A stretch of DNA of 64,000 bases, from IMG/VR virus record IMGVR_UViG_3300046370_000585, positions 1-64,000 of that record; one strand, 5' to 3'. The DNA comes from a virus. Position numbers and translations under genes: made by a program. The notes under the pieces are model-generated. The model ran no database searches. It saw only the letters and a list, made by a program, of their open reading frames with translations, and was not told the DNA's origin. This document shows positions 30,286 through 39,229 of the stretch, piece after piece; the stretch's first letter is position 1; each line of letters starts with the position of its first letter.

Positions 30286-32520
30286 ATGATTATTGCACAA
30301 GACAAAGCTAAGAGAATAGTTCAATCGCACGACTTTGATGAAGTCAAATGTACTATTGATGCAGAAGATATGCGTTATGTAGCATCGTTGTTGCGAAACA
30401 ACTATTCCAAACCTATACTTGCAGTTATTCGTGAGATTACTGCTAACGCACTTGACGCTAACCTAGAAGCAGGAACAAAGAAACGAGCAATCGTAAAAGT
30501 TCCATCTTCTTTCAACCCTGTTTTCTCAGTAAGAGATTTTGGTGGCGGTTTATCGCAAGAAGATGTATTTGGATTATACTCCAAGTACGGCAAGTCAACC
30601 AAGAGAGATTCAAACAATTATATCGGTGCATTTGGTATAGGTAAGTTTGCTCCACTTTCTTACGGAAACAACTTCACTTGCGTATCCTATCATGGTGGAA
30701 AGAAGACTTCATACGATATTTATGTCAATGATGACGATGATACCAAGATTTCTAAGTTGCACGAAGAGCCTAGCAATGAGCCAACAGGCTTATGCGTAGA
30801 GGTTGCAGTTGCAGATAGTGATGTAGACAAGTTCAAAGAAGAGGTTCGTTCTTTCTTCAAGGTCTTTCCAACGGATGAATTGCCCGAATTTAAGGGTATA
30901 GATGAAGAAGAGTTCTTTCCAACTTATGCTAAAGCCCTAGAAGGTAAAGATTGGTTTTTTGTTGAACAAAAGAACGATAGGTACTACGGATATGGGCATA
31001 GTTATGGCAGTCAATCGTATGCAATTATGGGTAGAGTTGCATATCCTTTAGATTCTTCAGCACTCAATTTTGATTGTGAAGATGGAGAGGCATTGCGTGA
31101 CCTAGTTCAATCGACAGGATTTTATGTGCAATTCTCTATTGGAGACTTGAAACTCCATCATAGTCGTGAATCACTAGAGTACAACAAACCAACTCAGAAG
31201 AAGATTCTTGAACGCTTGCGTGTTGTCAAGTCTGAAATCGAAGAGATTGCCAAAGAGCGTCTTGAGGGAGCAGAAGATTTATGGGACGCAAAATGCAAGT
31301 ATGCACAAGTAATGAACGCAATTCCATATACATTACAAAATGTGTTTAGGAATAGCTTCACATGGCAAGGTACAACAATCAATAGCTTGACCTTTGATAG
31401 ACCTTATGGTATGCACGAAAGCCTTATTATTAAGGAGTATCGCAAAAGAGATGATTCAAATGCTACGGATGGCTACAAAATTCAGACAACAAGTGTGTCA
31501 AGGGTTAATTGTCATGTAGATGCGTTGCTAGTTATTCAAGATGCCCCGAAGTACGGACTATCGCTTAGAGCAAGAACTTTATTTAAGGAGAATTCTGATG
31601 TAGATGTAATCTATTCTGTCGAGACTAAAGACCAAGAAGCAAAAGATTACCTAAATGATACTTGGGAATTTGACTTAATTTTACCTAAAAACAAAGTTAG
31701 CTTTGTAAAAGTCGAAAAAGCAAAACTACAACAAGGCACTAGGTCGAGTGGAGAAAGTCGTGCAAGCGTACCTTTATTTGAGTTCAGCAAGTCTTCTCGC
31801 TATGGCTCAAGAAATGCAGACTATTGGGTTAATGTGGATAAAAAGTTAGATGAACTTGATTTTTCAGACAATAAGAAAAAGGTTTATGTAGCTATTACTG
31901 CTTACAGACTTACAGACCATAACGATAGCTTAGACCAACTGCATTCAAAAGTAGGTGCAGTTAAGAAGTACAATGAAGACCTCGTTGTGTATGGTGTTCG
32001 CAACAAGGATGTCAAAAAGTTGGACAAAGCAGAGTGGGTAGAGTTTTACGATTACATGAAAGAAATTTCTATCGAATACTGCAAGGAGCATATTGGAGAC
32101 ATCAAGAAAGCTCGGAAGACTAGAGAGATTCAGAACAATGCACACAAGTCAGATTATTGGACTAATCTAGGAAGCGTTCTAACCAACGACAATTTGTTCG
32201 CAAGCATGGATTTACCTTCTAAACACCCTCTTCTTGAGTTATTTGCTCAGTATAAGGCTTGCAAGAACGCAGATTCAACAACTTCTTGCAACGGATTATT
32301 GCTTTCAGTTGCAGAAAAACATCACAAGGAAAAGATTGACAAGATTGCACCAATTAAGTACACTTGGGAAATGCTTGACGCTGATTGCAAAGAAATTTGC
32401 GTTAAGTACCCCTTGTTGGTCAATATCTCAAATCAGATCTCTTACTATACAAACATGAACAATGACGATTTCGGAAAGAATATTTCTGACTTCATCAAAT
32501 TAGTCGATAAAAATGCTTGA
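30286..32520 (+). CDS. rIIA: rIIA-like protein, GHKL ATPase
   Basis: A 744-residue protein with an N-terminal GHKL (Hsp90/gyrase B) ATPase: REITANALDA at 49-58 (N box), VRDFGGGLS at 82-90 (G1), GAFGIGKFAPLSYG at 114-127 (G2). T4 rIIA has this architecture and acts with rIIB at the membrane in lysis inhibition and exclusion of other phages. I start at ATG 30286; the longer frame from 30229 reads across the promoter. It is followed directly by the rIIB-like gene. Its TGA stop is part of the next -35 box. Confidence 0.85.
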   Translation: MIIAQDKAKRIVQSHDFDEVKCTIDAEDMRYVASLLRNNYSKPILAVIREITANALDANLEAGTKKRAIVKVPSSFNPVFSVRDFGGGLSQEDVFGLYSKYGKSTKRDSNNYIGAFGIGKFAPLSYGNNFTCVSYHGGKKTSYDIYVNDDDDTKISKLHEEPSNEPTGLCVEVAVADSDVDKFKEEVRSFFKVFPTDELPEFKGIDEEEFFPTYAKALEGKDWFFVEQKNDRYYGYGHSYGSQSYAIMGRVAYPLDSSALNFDCEDGEALRDLVQSTGFYVQFSIGDLKLHHSRESLEYNKPTQKKILERLRVVKSEIEEIAKERLEGAEDLWDAKCKYAQVMNAIPYTLQNVFRNSFTWQGTTINSLTFDRPYGMHESLIIKEYRKRDDSNATDGYKIQTTSVSRVNCHVDALLVIQDAPKYGLSLRARTLFKENSDVDVIYSVETKDQEAKDYLNDTWEFDLILPKNKVSFVKVEKAKLQQGTRSSGESRASVPLFEFSKSSRYGSRNADYWVNVDKKLDELDFSDNKKKVYVAITAYRLTDHNDSLDQLHSKVGAVKKYNEDLVVYGVRNKDVKKLDKAEWVEFYDYMKEISIEYCKEHIGDIKKARKTREIQNNAHKSDYWTNLGSVLTNDNLFASMDLPSKHPLLELFAQYKACKNADSTTSCNGLLLSVAEKHHKEKIDKIAPIKYTWEMLDADCKEICVKYPLLVNISNQISYYTNMNNDDFGKNISDFIKLVDKNA

Positions 32521-32545
32521 CATTTCACGGAATATAAACGATAAT
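32517..32545 (+). promoter_or_regulatory. Promoter for the rIIB-like gene, overlapping the rIIA stop
   Basis: TTGACA at 32517-32522 includes the TGA stop (32518-32520). After 17 bases comes GATAAT at 32540-32545. The leader is about 38 bases. Confidence 0.7.
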
Positions 32546-32589
32546 ATACGAATACTAAATTGAAAAACAAACTAGAAGGATTGAAAAAA

Positions 32590-33648
32590 ATGAATAGAGT
32601 ACCATATAACATGAGCGAAGATTCCATCACCATCTTTTGGGAAGGAAAGCCTTATACAATAAGAAAAGATAACGCAAATTTTAGTGCAGTAAAGCAAGCT
32701 CTACTAGATGCTCGTTATGATGATGTTGGTGGACTATTAGACATCAAGAAGGCAGTCGAAGATTTCGTAGAAGGAGACATCGAAGTGCGTGATGAAGTAG
32801 TTTACTACAAAGGACATCGTTTGCATGGTGTTGTTGTGGATAAGTTGCTAGAGATGCTCAGAGCAGGATTGAAGGACTCTGCACCTCTCACTAACTTTAT
32901 TTCTCGTTTGCAAGCAAATCCAAGTGCAAATTCGGTCAATGAGCTTTATTCGTTCTTGAGCTATAAGTCTCTTTCAACTACTCCCGAAGGCAAGGTCTTA
33001 GGATACAAAGGTGTTCAATCAGACTATTGGAGTACCACAGGTAATGCAGACACAATCGTAATTCAAGGGAAAACAAACGAGCGTCATCAGATTCTTAATG
33101 AAGTAGGCTCAACGATTGAGGTTGCTCGTAGATGTGTAGATGACAACAAGGATAATCATTGTTCTTTTGGTCTTCATGTTGGCTCATACGATTATGCAAA
33201 TAGTTGGGCAGGAGCAGATGGGCGACTTCTTGTTGTCGAGTTTGACCCCGAAGATGCAGTATCAGTTCCAACGGATTGTAATTTTCAGAAGCTAAGAGTC
33301 TCTAAGTACAGAGTAGTATCTGACATCTCAGACACTAGGAAAGAGCTAAATAAGCCTGTCTACGAGGCTAATAAGCCTATCTACGGATCGAATAATGATT
33401 CAGATGATTTTGTAGAAGATTATGATAAAGAGGAGTCAGATTGGGAAGAGGATAGTGTTCGCCTTATGATACGGAATTATATCGAAAATCGTTTAGATGA
33501 AGGAGTAAATCCAACCTTGAAGCAAGTGCAAAGCAGAATGAAAGGAGAGTCTCTGTCTTGCAAACGCATCTGTTCTATTGCAGAGGATTTGGGTTATAAT
33601 GTATCAGATGACGAAGAAATTCCTTTCTCTCAACAAAAAATTTACTAA
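32590..33648 (+). CDS. rIIB: rIIB-like protein
   Basis: A 352-residue protein with the phage rIIB pattern: NELYSFLSYKSLSTTPEGKVLGYKGV, a cysteine/histidine segment RRCVDDNKDNHCSFGLHVGSYDYA, and a FDPEDAVSVPTD strand region. A variable acidic linker near 280-300 precedes a small C-terminal helical domain. The ATG at 32590 with AGAAGGA upstream is preferred over a TTG at 32560. It pairs with the rIIA-like ATPase just upstream. Confidence 0.82.
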   Translation: MNRVPYNMSEDSITIFWEGKPYTIRKDNANFSAVKQALLDARYDDVGGLLDIKKAVEDFVEGDIEVRDEVVYYKGHRLHGVVVDKLLEMLRAGLKDSAPLTNFISRLQANPSANSVNELYSFLSYKSLSTTPEGKVLGYKGVQSDYWSTTGNADTIVIQGKTNERHQILNEVGSTIEVARRCVDDNKDNHCSFGLHVGSYDYANSWAGADGRLLVVEFDPEDAVSVPTDCNFQKLRVSKYRVVSDISDTRKELNKPVYEANKPIYGSNNDSDDFVEDYDKEESDWEEDSVRLMIRNYIENRLDEGVNPTLKQVQSRMKGESLSCKRICSIAEDLGYNVSDDEEIPFSQQKIY

Positions 33649-33667
33649 TTAGAAAGAAAAAAAAATT

Positions 33668-33919
33668 ATGGAAAATGTAAAACAAACAACTCTAGTAGGA
33701 GAGTCACTACTAAGTGCAAGCAATGCTCAAGTAGATGCAATTTGGGCAATACTAAAATATCGAGAAATCGGAATTTACAGAAAATTGGCTTCAATCAGCG
33801 AAGTATTGAACTTAAATTTTGATGAAGTTGTAATGGATTTTCCTTCGGATGAAGAGGGGAGAATCCTAGACCACAAGACGAGGCACATAATTCATGATGC
33901 ACTAATAACTCTTAAATGA
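33668..33919 (+). CDS. Unknown protein, 83 residues
   Basis: A soluble helical protein following the rIIB-like gene, overlapping the next gene by four bases. No family is recognised. Confidence 0.6.
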   Translation: MENVKQTTLVGESLLSASNAQVDAIWAILKYREIGIYRKLASISEVLNLNFDEVVMDFPSDEEGRILDHKTRHIIHDALITLK

Positions 33920-34356
33920 ACAATTTGGCAAATCGGTATGGAGCAAGATTGGGGTTTCTTGCTTTATCCCTTTTTGCTTTTTTTATAGGTTGGTTGTCCA
34001 TATCATTCATTTTTATTGCTTGTGCGATACTCGGTTATTTTAGAGTTTGTGGCATAATGAGAAATGCTTGGTGTGGAATCCTTCCTTATAAATTATGGAG
34101 CGAAGAAAAACCACAAGATTATTTATCTTACAAAAATCATTTATTTCTCAGACTTAAATCGAGTTTAAGATTTCTTCTGTTTAGAGAGACAATGGCAGAT
34201 ATTTCGTTACAAGATTCTTTTCAAGTTAGTTTTTCAGATTATTTTGGATCGGAGAAATGTGGTCAATATGAAGAGAAACCAAATCAATCAGAAGATGAAT
34301 ATTCTTATCTTTATGGTTCTTGGAAAGAAAGTAATCCAAACGCATGGAAAGAATAA
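33916..34356 (+). CDS. Membrane protein, 146 residues
   Basis: Two N-terminal membrane segments (about residues 12-29 and 30-45, LGFLALSLFAFFIGWLS and FIFIACAILGYF) followed by a soluble acidic tail. It could serve the rII system at the membrane, but that is inference from position. Confidence 0.6.
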   Translation: MNNLANRYGARLGFLALSLFAFFIGWLSISFIFIACAILGYFRVCGIMRNAWCGILPYKLWSEEKPQDYLSYKNHLFLRLKSSLRFLLFRETMADISLQDSFQVSFSDYFGSEKCGQYEEKPNQSEDEYSYLYGSWKESNPNAWKE

Positions 34357-34790
34357 GTAAATAGAATTTTCTACTCATTATTCATTCATAGAAAATTATT
34401 TTATACTTTGTAATTAGAAATAAATCAAAATATAATTCAAAACAAATTCTTTTTTTATTAGAAAATATTAGATTCCTGTTCAAATCTTATAATTTCAAAT
34501 AGTTTTACGCTTACCTTTGATATTACAAATAAGACAATAAACAATATAACATATAATAAGTATAAATATATAGGTAATATAACAGAGAATATATAAATCA
34601 ATAATTAAGATAAAGTATTGTTTACAATCTCCACGAACTTTCTCTTTCAATTAAGTCCCACGCAATTTCATTCAAAATTATATATTATTATATTTAGCTT
34701 TTATTTTTATATTCTCTTATATTGTAATTGATTTATAGTCCACGAAATAAATAATAATAGAATTGAAACAAATAAACACAAAATAATTAT
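34357..34790. other. 434-base AT-rich non-coding gap
   Basis: No reading frame on either strand is convincing. The DNA is extremely AT-rich, with an inverted pair TAAACAAT (34538-34545) / ATTGTTTA (34617-34624) and a TATATTATTATAT palindrome near 34681. It is the longest gene-free stretch after the structured RNA. It could be an unwinding element or origin, or a regulatory region; the sequence does not decide. Confidence 0.5.
34365..34397 (+). terminator. Hairpin after the rII block, possible terminator
   Basis: AATTTTCTA (34365-34373) pairs perfectly with TAGAAAATT (34389-34397) around a 15-base loop and is followed by ATTTTATA. The long loop and AT stem make it a weak terminator candidate. 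Confidence 0.35.
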
Positions 34791-34952
34791 ATGAAAAAAT
34801 TTATAAAATTCGGCAAGAGCTTAATAGCTAGGGTTTTTACCAAAACTCAAAATCAAAATAATGCAAAGCCAAATAAACAAGTCTGTTGTCAAGAGAGAAA
34901 CGATCACGGCTTCCCATGTATCTGTTCTGAGAGCCAAGATAAAAAGAAATAA
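34791..34952 (+). CDS. Small cysteine-containing protein, 53 residues
   Basis: A basic N-terminal helix and a C-terminal VCCQERNDHGFPCICSE with four cysteines that might bind zinc. No family is recognised. Confidence 0.55.
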   Translation: MKKFIKFGKSLIARVFTKTQNQNNAKPNKQVCCQERNDHGFPCICSESQDKKK

Positions 34953-35055
34953 AGTGTCGATCAAATAAACACTTATCAAATATATGTCGATATAATATAA
35001 AAATATAAACATATAACTCGCAAATAATTATAAACAAAAATAAATCAAATAATAT

Positions 35056-35124
35056 ATGAGTTGGGAATTCTGCTTAATCTGTTCAATACTTTGCCTCGTT
35101 GTCTTAGAAGTAATCTTCAATTAA
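35056..35124 (+). CDS. Membrane microprotein, 22 residues
   Basis: MSWEFCLICSILCLVVLEVIFN is nearly all hydrophobic. It is isolated, with no overlap evidence, so it is only a candidate. Confidence 0.35.
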   Translation: MSWEFCLICSILCLVVLEVIFN

Positions 35125-35220
35125 GGCACTTAATTTTACGCAAATTTTTGTGCGATTTCGCCAAATAACAATATAATTCGAACGAGCAGAGATTTTTTCT
35201 TAAATTTTTTTCGATTTTGA

Positions 35221-35249
35221 TTGACTTTGAAAGCCCTATCTGCCAATAT
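35221..35249 (+). promoter_or_regulatory. Promoter giving a leaderless start at 35256
   Basis: TTGACT at 35221-35226, 17 bases ending in TGC, CAATAT at 35244-35249, six bases to ATG. Confidence 0.7.
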
Positions 35250-35255
35250 AGTACC

Positions 35256-35480
35256 ATGAACAATAAAGAAATGCTCAAGCAAAACATAGTTGATAAGCGT
35301 CTAACGCTCGCAACTCTCATGTATAACGCATCATCAAAGATGAACGAAGAAGAGATCGAGGAGATGAAATCAGATTGTCAAAGACTACATCTGTTTGCAA
35401 TGAATGGAGATTTGCAAGGAGCATTGGAAGGAACGGAAAAACTTATAAAACAAATTCAAAATAAAACAAATAATGAATAA
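35256..35480 (+). CDS. Helical protein, 74 residues
   Basis: Starts at the promoter-defined ATG, not at the upstream TTG at 35217 inside the promoter. A charged helical product, overlapping the next gene by eight bases. Function unknown. Confidence 0.62.
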   Translation: MNNKEMLKQNIVDKRLTLATLMYNASSKMNEEEIEEMKSDCQRLHLFAMNGDLQGALEGTEKLIKQIQNKTNNE

Positions 35481-35775
35481 AGAGTTTTGGAGCAACATGA
35501 AGAATGTGTCAAATATAATGGCAGACCTTGAGGCAGAGCATGAAAGGTTTTTTAGTAACGAAGAAGAATTACAACTTCTTAATTATAAAAAGAATTTTGT
35601 AGATTCAATTTTATTTTGGTCTGAGTCTAAAGAGATGAATGAAGAAGAAAAGATGAATAGAATTAGATGGGAGTATAATAATATGTTTGATTTGTTATGT
35701 AAAATTATTGATAAAAATGTAGAAGAATGGGACAATAATACAAATAATAATAAAAATGACGACTACGACTTCTAA
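35473..35775 (+). CDS. Helical protein, 100 residues
   Basis: A Glu/Asn-rich protein ending in a low-complexity Asn-Asp tail; overlaps the next gene by 20 bases. No family is recognised. Confidence 0.6.
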   Translation: MNKEFWSNMKNVSNIMADLEAEHERFFSNEEELQLLNYKKNFVDSILFWSESKEMNEEEKMNRIRWEYNNMFDLLCKIIDKNVEEWDNNTNNNKNDDYDF

Positions 35776-36181
35776 GACAACAAATAAACACTCCAAAAGC
35801 CTAGAAACCTTAATAAGAAATAATATTTGGGAATATCATGTATGGAATTGGAAAGGAAAAGATAAATTACGAATCTTAAATTTGTCTAGCTCAGATAAAG
35901 ATGTAGAATTTTTAAGAGAGCAAGGATATGAAAAAATAAATACGATTGATCCAAATAATATAACAAATCTTGATAATGAACGAGAATACCATGTTGCTAT
36001 ATCCATTTACCCCAACGATCAAATAAAGAACTACGAAGATAGAGAAGACTATATGTACGAAATGTATGAAAGAATACATCTTAATGGGGCAATTTTTATA
36101 TGTGTTTCAAATAAAAGTGGAATAGAACTAGATTGTAATATAATTGAAGAGAATAGAAGTTATACTTGGTATGTAACTTGA
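35756..36181 (+). CDS. Unknown 141-residue protein, faint methyltransferase-like pattern
   Basis: After a Thr/Ser/Lys-rich start, the segment LRILNLSSSDKDVEFLREQGYEKINTID and later MYERIHLNGAIFICVSN recall the strand-helix order of a degraded Rossmann methyltransferase, but the glycine motif is missing. I would not assign activity. Confidence 0.5.
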   Translation: MTTTTSKTTNKHSKSLETLIRNNIWEYHVWNWKGKDKLRILNLSSSDKDVEFLREQGYEKINTIDPNNITNLDNEREYHVAISIYPNDQIKNYEDREDYMYEMYERIHLNGAIFICVSNKSGIELDCNIIEENRSYTWYVT

Positions 36182-36230
36182 TAAAATTTTTCATAAAATT
36201 ATTGCGAGAAAAACTTCTTAAATTTTTTAG

Positions 36231-36259
36231 TTGACAACAACCCTCATATTTGAGATACT
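36231..36259 (+). promoter_or_regulatory. Promoter giving a leaderless start at 36268
   Basis: TTGACA at 36231-36236, 17 bases ending in TGA, GATACT at 36254-36259, eight bases to ATG. Confidence 0.75.
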
Positions 36260-36267
36260 ATAACCAT

Positions 36268-36459
36268 ATGACGAGCGAATCAGACAAATCAATCTTACGA
36301 GAGATCGCTAAACTTCACAAGAAAATTGATTATCTTACAGACGAAGTTATGTCAAGACTAGATCAATTACCTAAAGAGGAAGAGGAAGCTCAAAAAGATT
36401 TTCCATTTGCACCTAACCCACAAGGGATCAAAGAAATCAAAATCAAACGAAAGGAATAA
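36268..36459 (+). CDS. Small helical protein, 63 residues
   Basis: A coiled-coil N-terminal half (LREIAKLHKKIDYLTDEV) with acidic then basic tail. A TTG at 36250 lies in the promoter and is rejected as start. Confidence 0.6.
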   Translation: MTSESDKSILREIAKLHKKIDYLTDEVMSRLDQLPKEEEEAQKDFPFAPNPQGIKEIKIKRKE

Positions 36460-36461
36460 AA

Positions 36462-36662
36462 ATGAGTATTGCGAAAAATGCTAGAACAAGTCAAATCATG
36501 CGTAACATCGAAAGCGGACATTATGTAGGAAACAAGCGTTTCCAAGGGTATGGCACTTTACCCGAAGATATTCCATCTTGGGATTATCGAGCAAGAAGGC
36601 ATGGTCAGGTATTAGCGAAGCTAGAGAGAGACGCTCAACGCAAAATTCGTAAAAACAAATAG
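36462..36662 (+). CDS. Small basic protein, 66 residues
   Basis: An Arg/Lys-rich protein (RARRHGQVLAKLERDAQRKIRKNK at the end), perhaps nucleic-acid binding. Its stop lies directly before the next -35 box. Confidence 0.6.
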   Translation: MSIAKNARTSQIMRNIESGHYVGNKRFQGYGTLPEDIPSWDYRARRHGQVLAKLERDAQRKIRKNK

Positions 36663-36663
36663 C

Positions 36664-36690
36664 TTGACACATCGCGTGTCTTGCCATAGT
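36664..36690 (+). promoter_or_regulatory. Promoter giving a leaderless start at 36699
   Basis: TTGACA at 36664-36669, 15 bases ending in TGC, CATAGT at 36685-36690, eight bases to ATG. Confidence 0.62.
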
Positions 36691-36698
36691 ATTGTCTT

Positions 36699-36932
36699 AT
36701 GAATACAGCAGAAGCCTTTTTACAAGATATTGAGCTTTCCATCAAGCAAGTAGAGAAAGAAGCAAACTCTCAACCTCGCAAGGGCATGATGGTTTACTTA
36801 GATAAATCCACACCAATTATGGTGCAGTACGCCAACGAAAGCTCATTCAACAAAGCAAAAGCAGTTTCGTCTCGGAAGGGACAACAATCTTGTCTTAGAA
36901 ATGTAATTGATAACGGAGGAAAGATGCAATGA
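36699..36932 (+). CDS. Small protein, 77 residues
   Basis: A Lys/Ser/Gln-rich protein with a strand GMMVYLDKSTPIMVQY. Overlaps the next gene by four bases; function unknown. Confidence 0.6.
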   Translation: MNTAEAFLQDIELSIKQVEKEANSQPRKGMMVYLDKSTPIMVQYANESSFNKAKAVSSRKGQQSCLRNVIDNGGKMQ

Positions 36933-37309
36933 GTGAATCGTATGTAGAGTTTGATAAGTTGGCATGGATTAGCGATAAGCCAATTCCTGTTAGAGGCACG
37001 GAAGTAAATGTTCGGATCAATGGTATCGGACGCTCAGTAGTACAGAAGTATTTTGTTGAGCATAACATCATTGGTCTAATTGTAAAGCCTTATGATCCGC
37101 CAGCTTGGTACATCAAGCAGAATGGAGCAGATGCAGTATGCCATGTGTTTCCAGCAGAAACCGAAGAGCTTAAGGTTGTCACTGAGGAAGGTAAGCCTAA
37201 TAAACAATTTTATGAAGCAAGCCATGATTCACTCAGAGATGATTACCCCTTTGGTACAATTACACAAGGAGATAAAAAATTGATGGAGATGATGGATAAT
37301 AATCAGTAG
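36929..37309 (+). CDS. Unknown beta-rich protein, 126 residues
   Basis: Contains PVRGTEVNVRINGIGRSVVQKYFVE and IIGLIVKPYDPP, the look of a small beta-barrel domain. Such sequences occur in other phages, but I know no function. Confidence 0.65.
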   Translation: MSESYVEFDKLAWISDKPIPVRGTEVNVRINGIGRSVVQKYFVEHNIIGLIVKPYDPPAWYIKQNGADAVCHVFPAETEELKVVTEEGKPNKQFYEASHDSLRDDYPFGTITQGDKKLMEMMDNNQ

Positions 37310-37443
37310 TAAAATAAAGGAGAAAGGATAAAAATTCATTTAGCTTAATATAATACAAATACATATAAAATAAAAACTCGAATAGAGTAAATATAAAATA
37401 ATAAAAGCGATTCGTAACTTCTTGCGGTGGAGGGAGTTGCGGA

Positions 37444-37458
37444 AATCGCCCGCCGATT
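37444..37458. repeat. Palindromic intergenic repeat, copy 1
   Basis: AATCGCCCGCCGATT: five-base arms AATCG/CGATT around CCCGC. It sits in the 242-base gap before the 37552 gene. Without the outer TTGGCA/TGCCAA arms. Confidence 0.75.
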
Positions 37459-37516
37459 TTTAAAAGTTGTCAAGCATAAAATTCATAAAGTTTTTTTAGT
37501 TTTACAAAAAAAAGTG

Positions 37517-37544
37517 TTGACTCCATGCTAAAAACTGTCATACT
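37517..37544 (+). promoter_or_regulatory. Promoter giving a leaderless start at 37552
   Basis: TTGACT at 37517-37522, 16 bases ending in TGT, CATACT at 37539-37544, seven bases to ATG. Confidence 0.75.
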
Positions 37545-37551
37545 AGGTACT

Positions 37552-37791
37552 ATGACATACGCACAAGAACAACTAGAATATCTCGAATGGAAAAATCAGT
37601 TCGAGAAAGAAAAACGATATCACCCATGCGACATTAAGGAAGGAGTCTATGCTTTAGTAGATGATGATAGTCCTAGTGAATCGCCAATGTATTTTCTCAC
37701 ATTGGAAGGGGCATCAACTTATGCAAAGGGAAGTTACCCTTACTCAAATGGCAATTGGTCAGTATATAGAATAGGAAACAAAGTATTATGA
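37552..37791 (+). CDS. Unknown protein, 79 residues
   Basis: A Tyr/Glu-rich protein. The upstream in-frame ATG at 37525 falls inside the promoter spacer, so 37552 is taken as start. Overlaps the next gene by four bases. Confidence 0.62.
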   Translation: MTYAQEQLEYLEWKNQFEKEKRYHPCDIKEGVYALVDDDSPSESPMYFLTLEGASTYAKGSYPYSNGNWSVYRIGNKVL

Positions 37792-37979
37792 CAATGATTA
37801 CAGGAAAAGAACAAATTGATGCTTTTAGGGCAAGAGTATTGCTTAGAGGCTTGAAACTAGAAACGCTTGGTATGACAAGGCGAGGACAATCTTGCTATGC
37901 AATCATCAAACAAGAATACGGATTGAAAGGCAGTAAGAAAAAAGTTTACGAAGAATTCAAAAAGATGCTTGACATATAG
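37788..37979 (+). CDS. Small basic protein, 63 residues
   Basis: Contains RGLKLETLGMTRRGQSCYAIIKQEYGLKGSK, a helix-turn-helix-like spacing seen in many small phage proteins. Its last codons (Leu-Asp-Ile) encode the -35 box for the ligase promoter. Confidence 0.62.
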   Translation: MTMITGKEQIDAFRARVLLRGLKLETLGMTRRGQSCYAIIKQEYGLKGSKKKVYEEFKKMLDI

Positions 37980-37997
37980 CAGAAAATTTGAGACAAT
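37969..37997 (+). promoter_or_regulatory. Promoter giving a leaderless start at the DNA ligase
   Basis: TTGACA at 37969-37974, 17 bases ending in TGA, GACAAT at 37992-37997, six bases to ATG 38004. Confidence 0.75.
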
Positions 37998-38003
37998 ACT
38001 ATT

Positions 38004-39209
38004 ATGCAGAAACTTGAAAAGCTATACAAAATTGACTCTCTAGGTAAACTACGAGAGTGGACTATGGTTATTGACAAAGATTCATTCTATGCCGAAAAAG
38101 GCTTAGTTGGAGGTAAAATCGTATGCGATAAACCTACAACTGCAATCGGCAAGAACGAAGGCAAGATCAATGAAACTACTAACGAAGAGCAAGCATTGCT
38201 TGAAGCTCAAGCAAGATGGGACAAAAAACTCAAAGAAGGATATGCGTTGACTCCAAAAGATGCAGAAACAATGAGTTATTATGAACCTATGCTTGCACAA
38301 AAGTTTGAGGATAGAGAGAAGGAAATTCAAGCTATATTCAATGACGAGTTGCGAGTTCTTTCTCAACCAAAGCTAGATGGCATCCGTTGTATAATTCGCA
38401 TGGAAGATGGAGAGGTAGTTGCTCGTACTCGCAAAGGTAGAACTATCGACACAATTCCTCATGTGATTGAGGAACTGAGCGTCTTCTTTGATTGTAACAA
38501 GAATGCCATACTCGATGGCGAGTTGTATAACCACGACTTGAAGCACGACTTCAACAAGATTGTTTCTCTTGTACGCAAAAAGACTCCCGAAATGACCAAA
38601 GGTGATTCGGAAAAAAGTTTTGCAAGAAAACAAGCAAAGTATGAAGAGGCATTAGCAGAGTCAAAAAACTTGATTCAGTATTGGGTTTATGATTGTCCAA
38701 GGTTGTCAGATGAATACGATGAGTCAATGATATTTTCGTCTAGGAACTTTATGTTGCAAGGAGAGTTCGCTGATGTTGTGGATGGGAATTCCGTCAAACT
38801 TGTGGAAACAAGCGAGTGTTATTCTTTCTTGTCTCTCGATCAAGCATATTCTTCCTTTATGGAAAAAGGTTACGAAGGACAAATGATTCGCATTGACTCT
38901 CCATACGAAAGCAAGCGTTCAAAGTCCTTACTCAAGCGTAAAGAGTTTCAAGATGCAGAATACAAGGTAATTGATATTGAGGAAGGTAATGGCAATCGTA
39001 ATGGTACTGCAAAGCATTTAGTATGCTATTGCGATAAAACCGACCAAACTTTCAATTCTAATGTCAAAGGTAACTTTGACTACCTTGCAGAGATTCTTGA
39101 CAACAAAGATGATTACATTGGCAAATTAGCTACAATCAAGTTCTTTGAGCTAACTCCTGATGGAGTGCCACGCTTTCCATATGCAATAGCATTTCGAGAT
39201 TACGAATAA
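38004..39209 (+). CDS. ATP-dependent DNA ligase with N-terminal WGR-like domain
   Basis: A 401-residue DNA ligase that seals nicks using ATP. Residues 1-about 80 look like a WGR-type module (REWTMVIDKDSFYAEKGLVGGK). The nucleotidyltransferase domain has motif I QPKLDGIR with Lys123 as the AMP acceptor, motif III ILDGELYNH, motif IV YEGQMIRID and motif V SLLKRKEF, followed by an OB-fold. This domain order is known from phage and bacterial ligases. It leads a repair group with two glycosylases. Confidence 0.92.
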   Translation: MQKLEKLYKIDSLGKLREWTMVIDKDSFYAEKGLVGGKIVCDKPTTAIGKNEGKINETTNEEQALLEAQARWDKKLKEGYALTPKDAETMSYYEPMLAQKFEDREKEIQAIFNDELRVLSQPKLDGIRCIIRMEDGEVVARTRKGRTIDTIPHVIEELSVFFDCNKNAILDGELYNHDLKHDFNKIVSLVRKKTPEMTKGDSEKSFARKQAKYEEALAESKNLIQYWVYDCPRLSDEYDESMIFSSRNFMLQGEFADVVDGNSVKLVETSECYSFLSLDQAYSSFMEKGYEGQMIRIDSPYESKRSKSLLKRKEFQDAEYKVIDIEEGNGNRNGTAKHLVCYCDKTDQTFNSNVKGNFDYLAEILDNKDDYIGKLATIKFFELTPDGVPRFPYAIAFRDYE

Positions 39210-39229
39210 ACCACTAACCATTGCGAAAA

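Noticed and set aside
34465-34495. tRNA T-arm-like GTTCAAATC
   Set aside because: The flanking bases do not pair into a T stem and no acceptor, D or anticodon arms are found.
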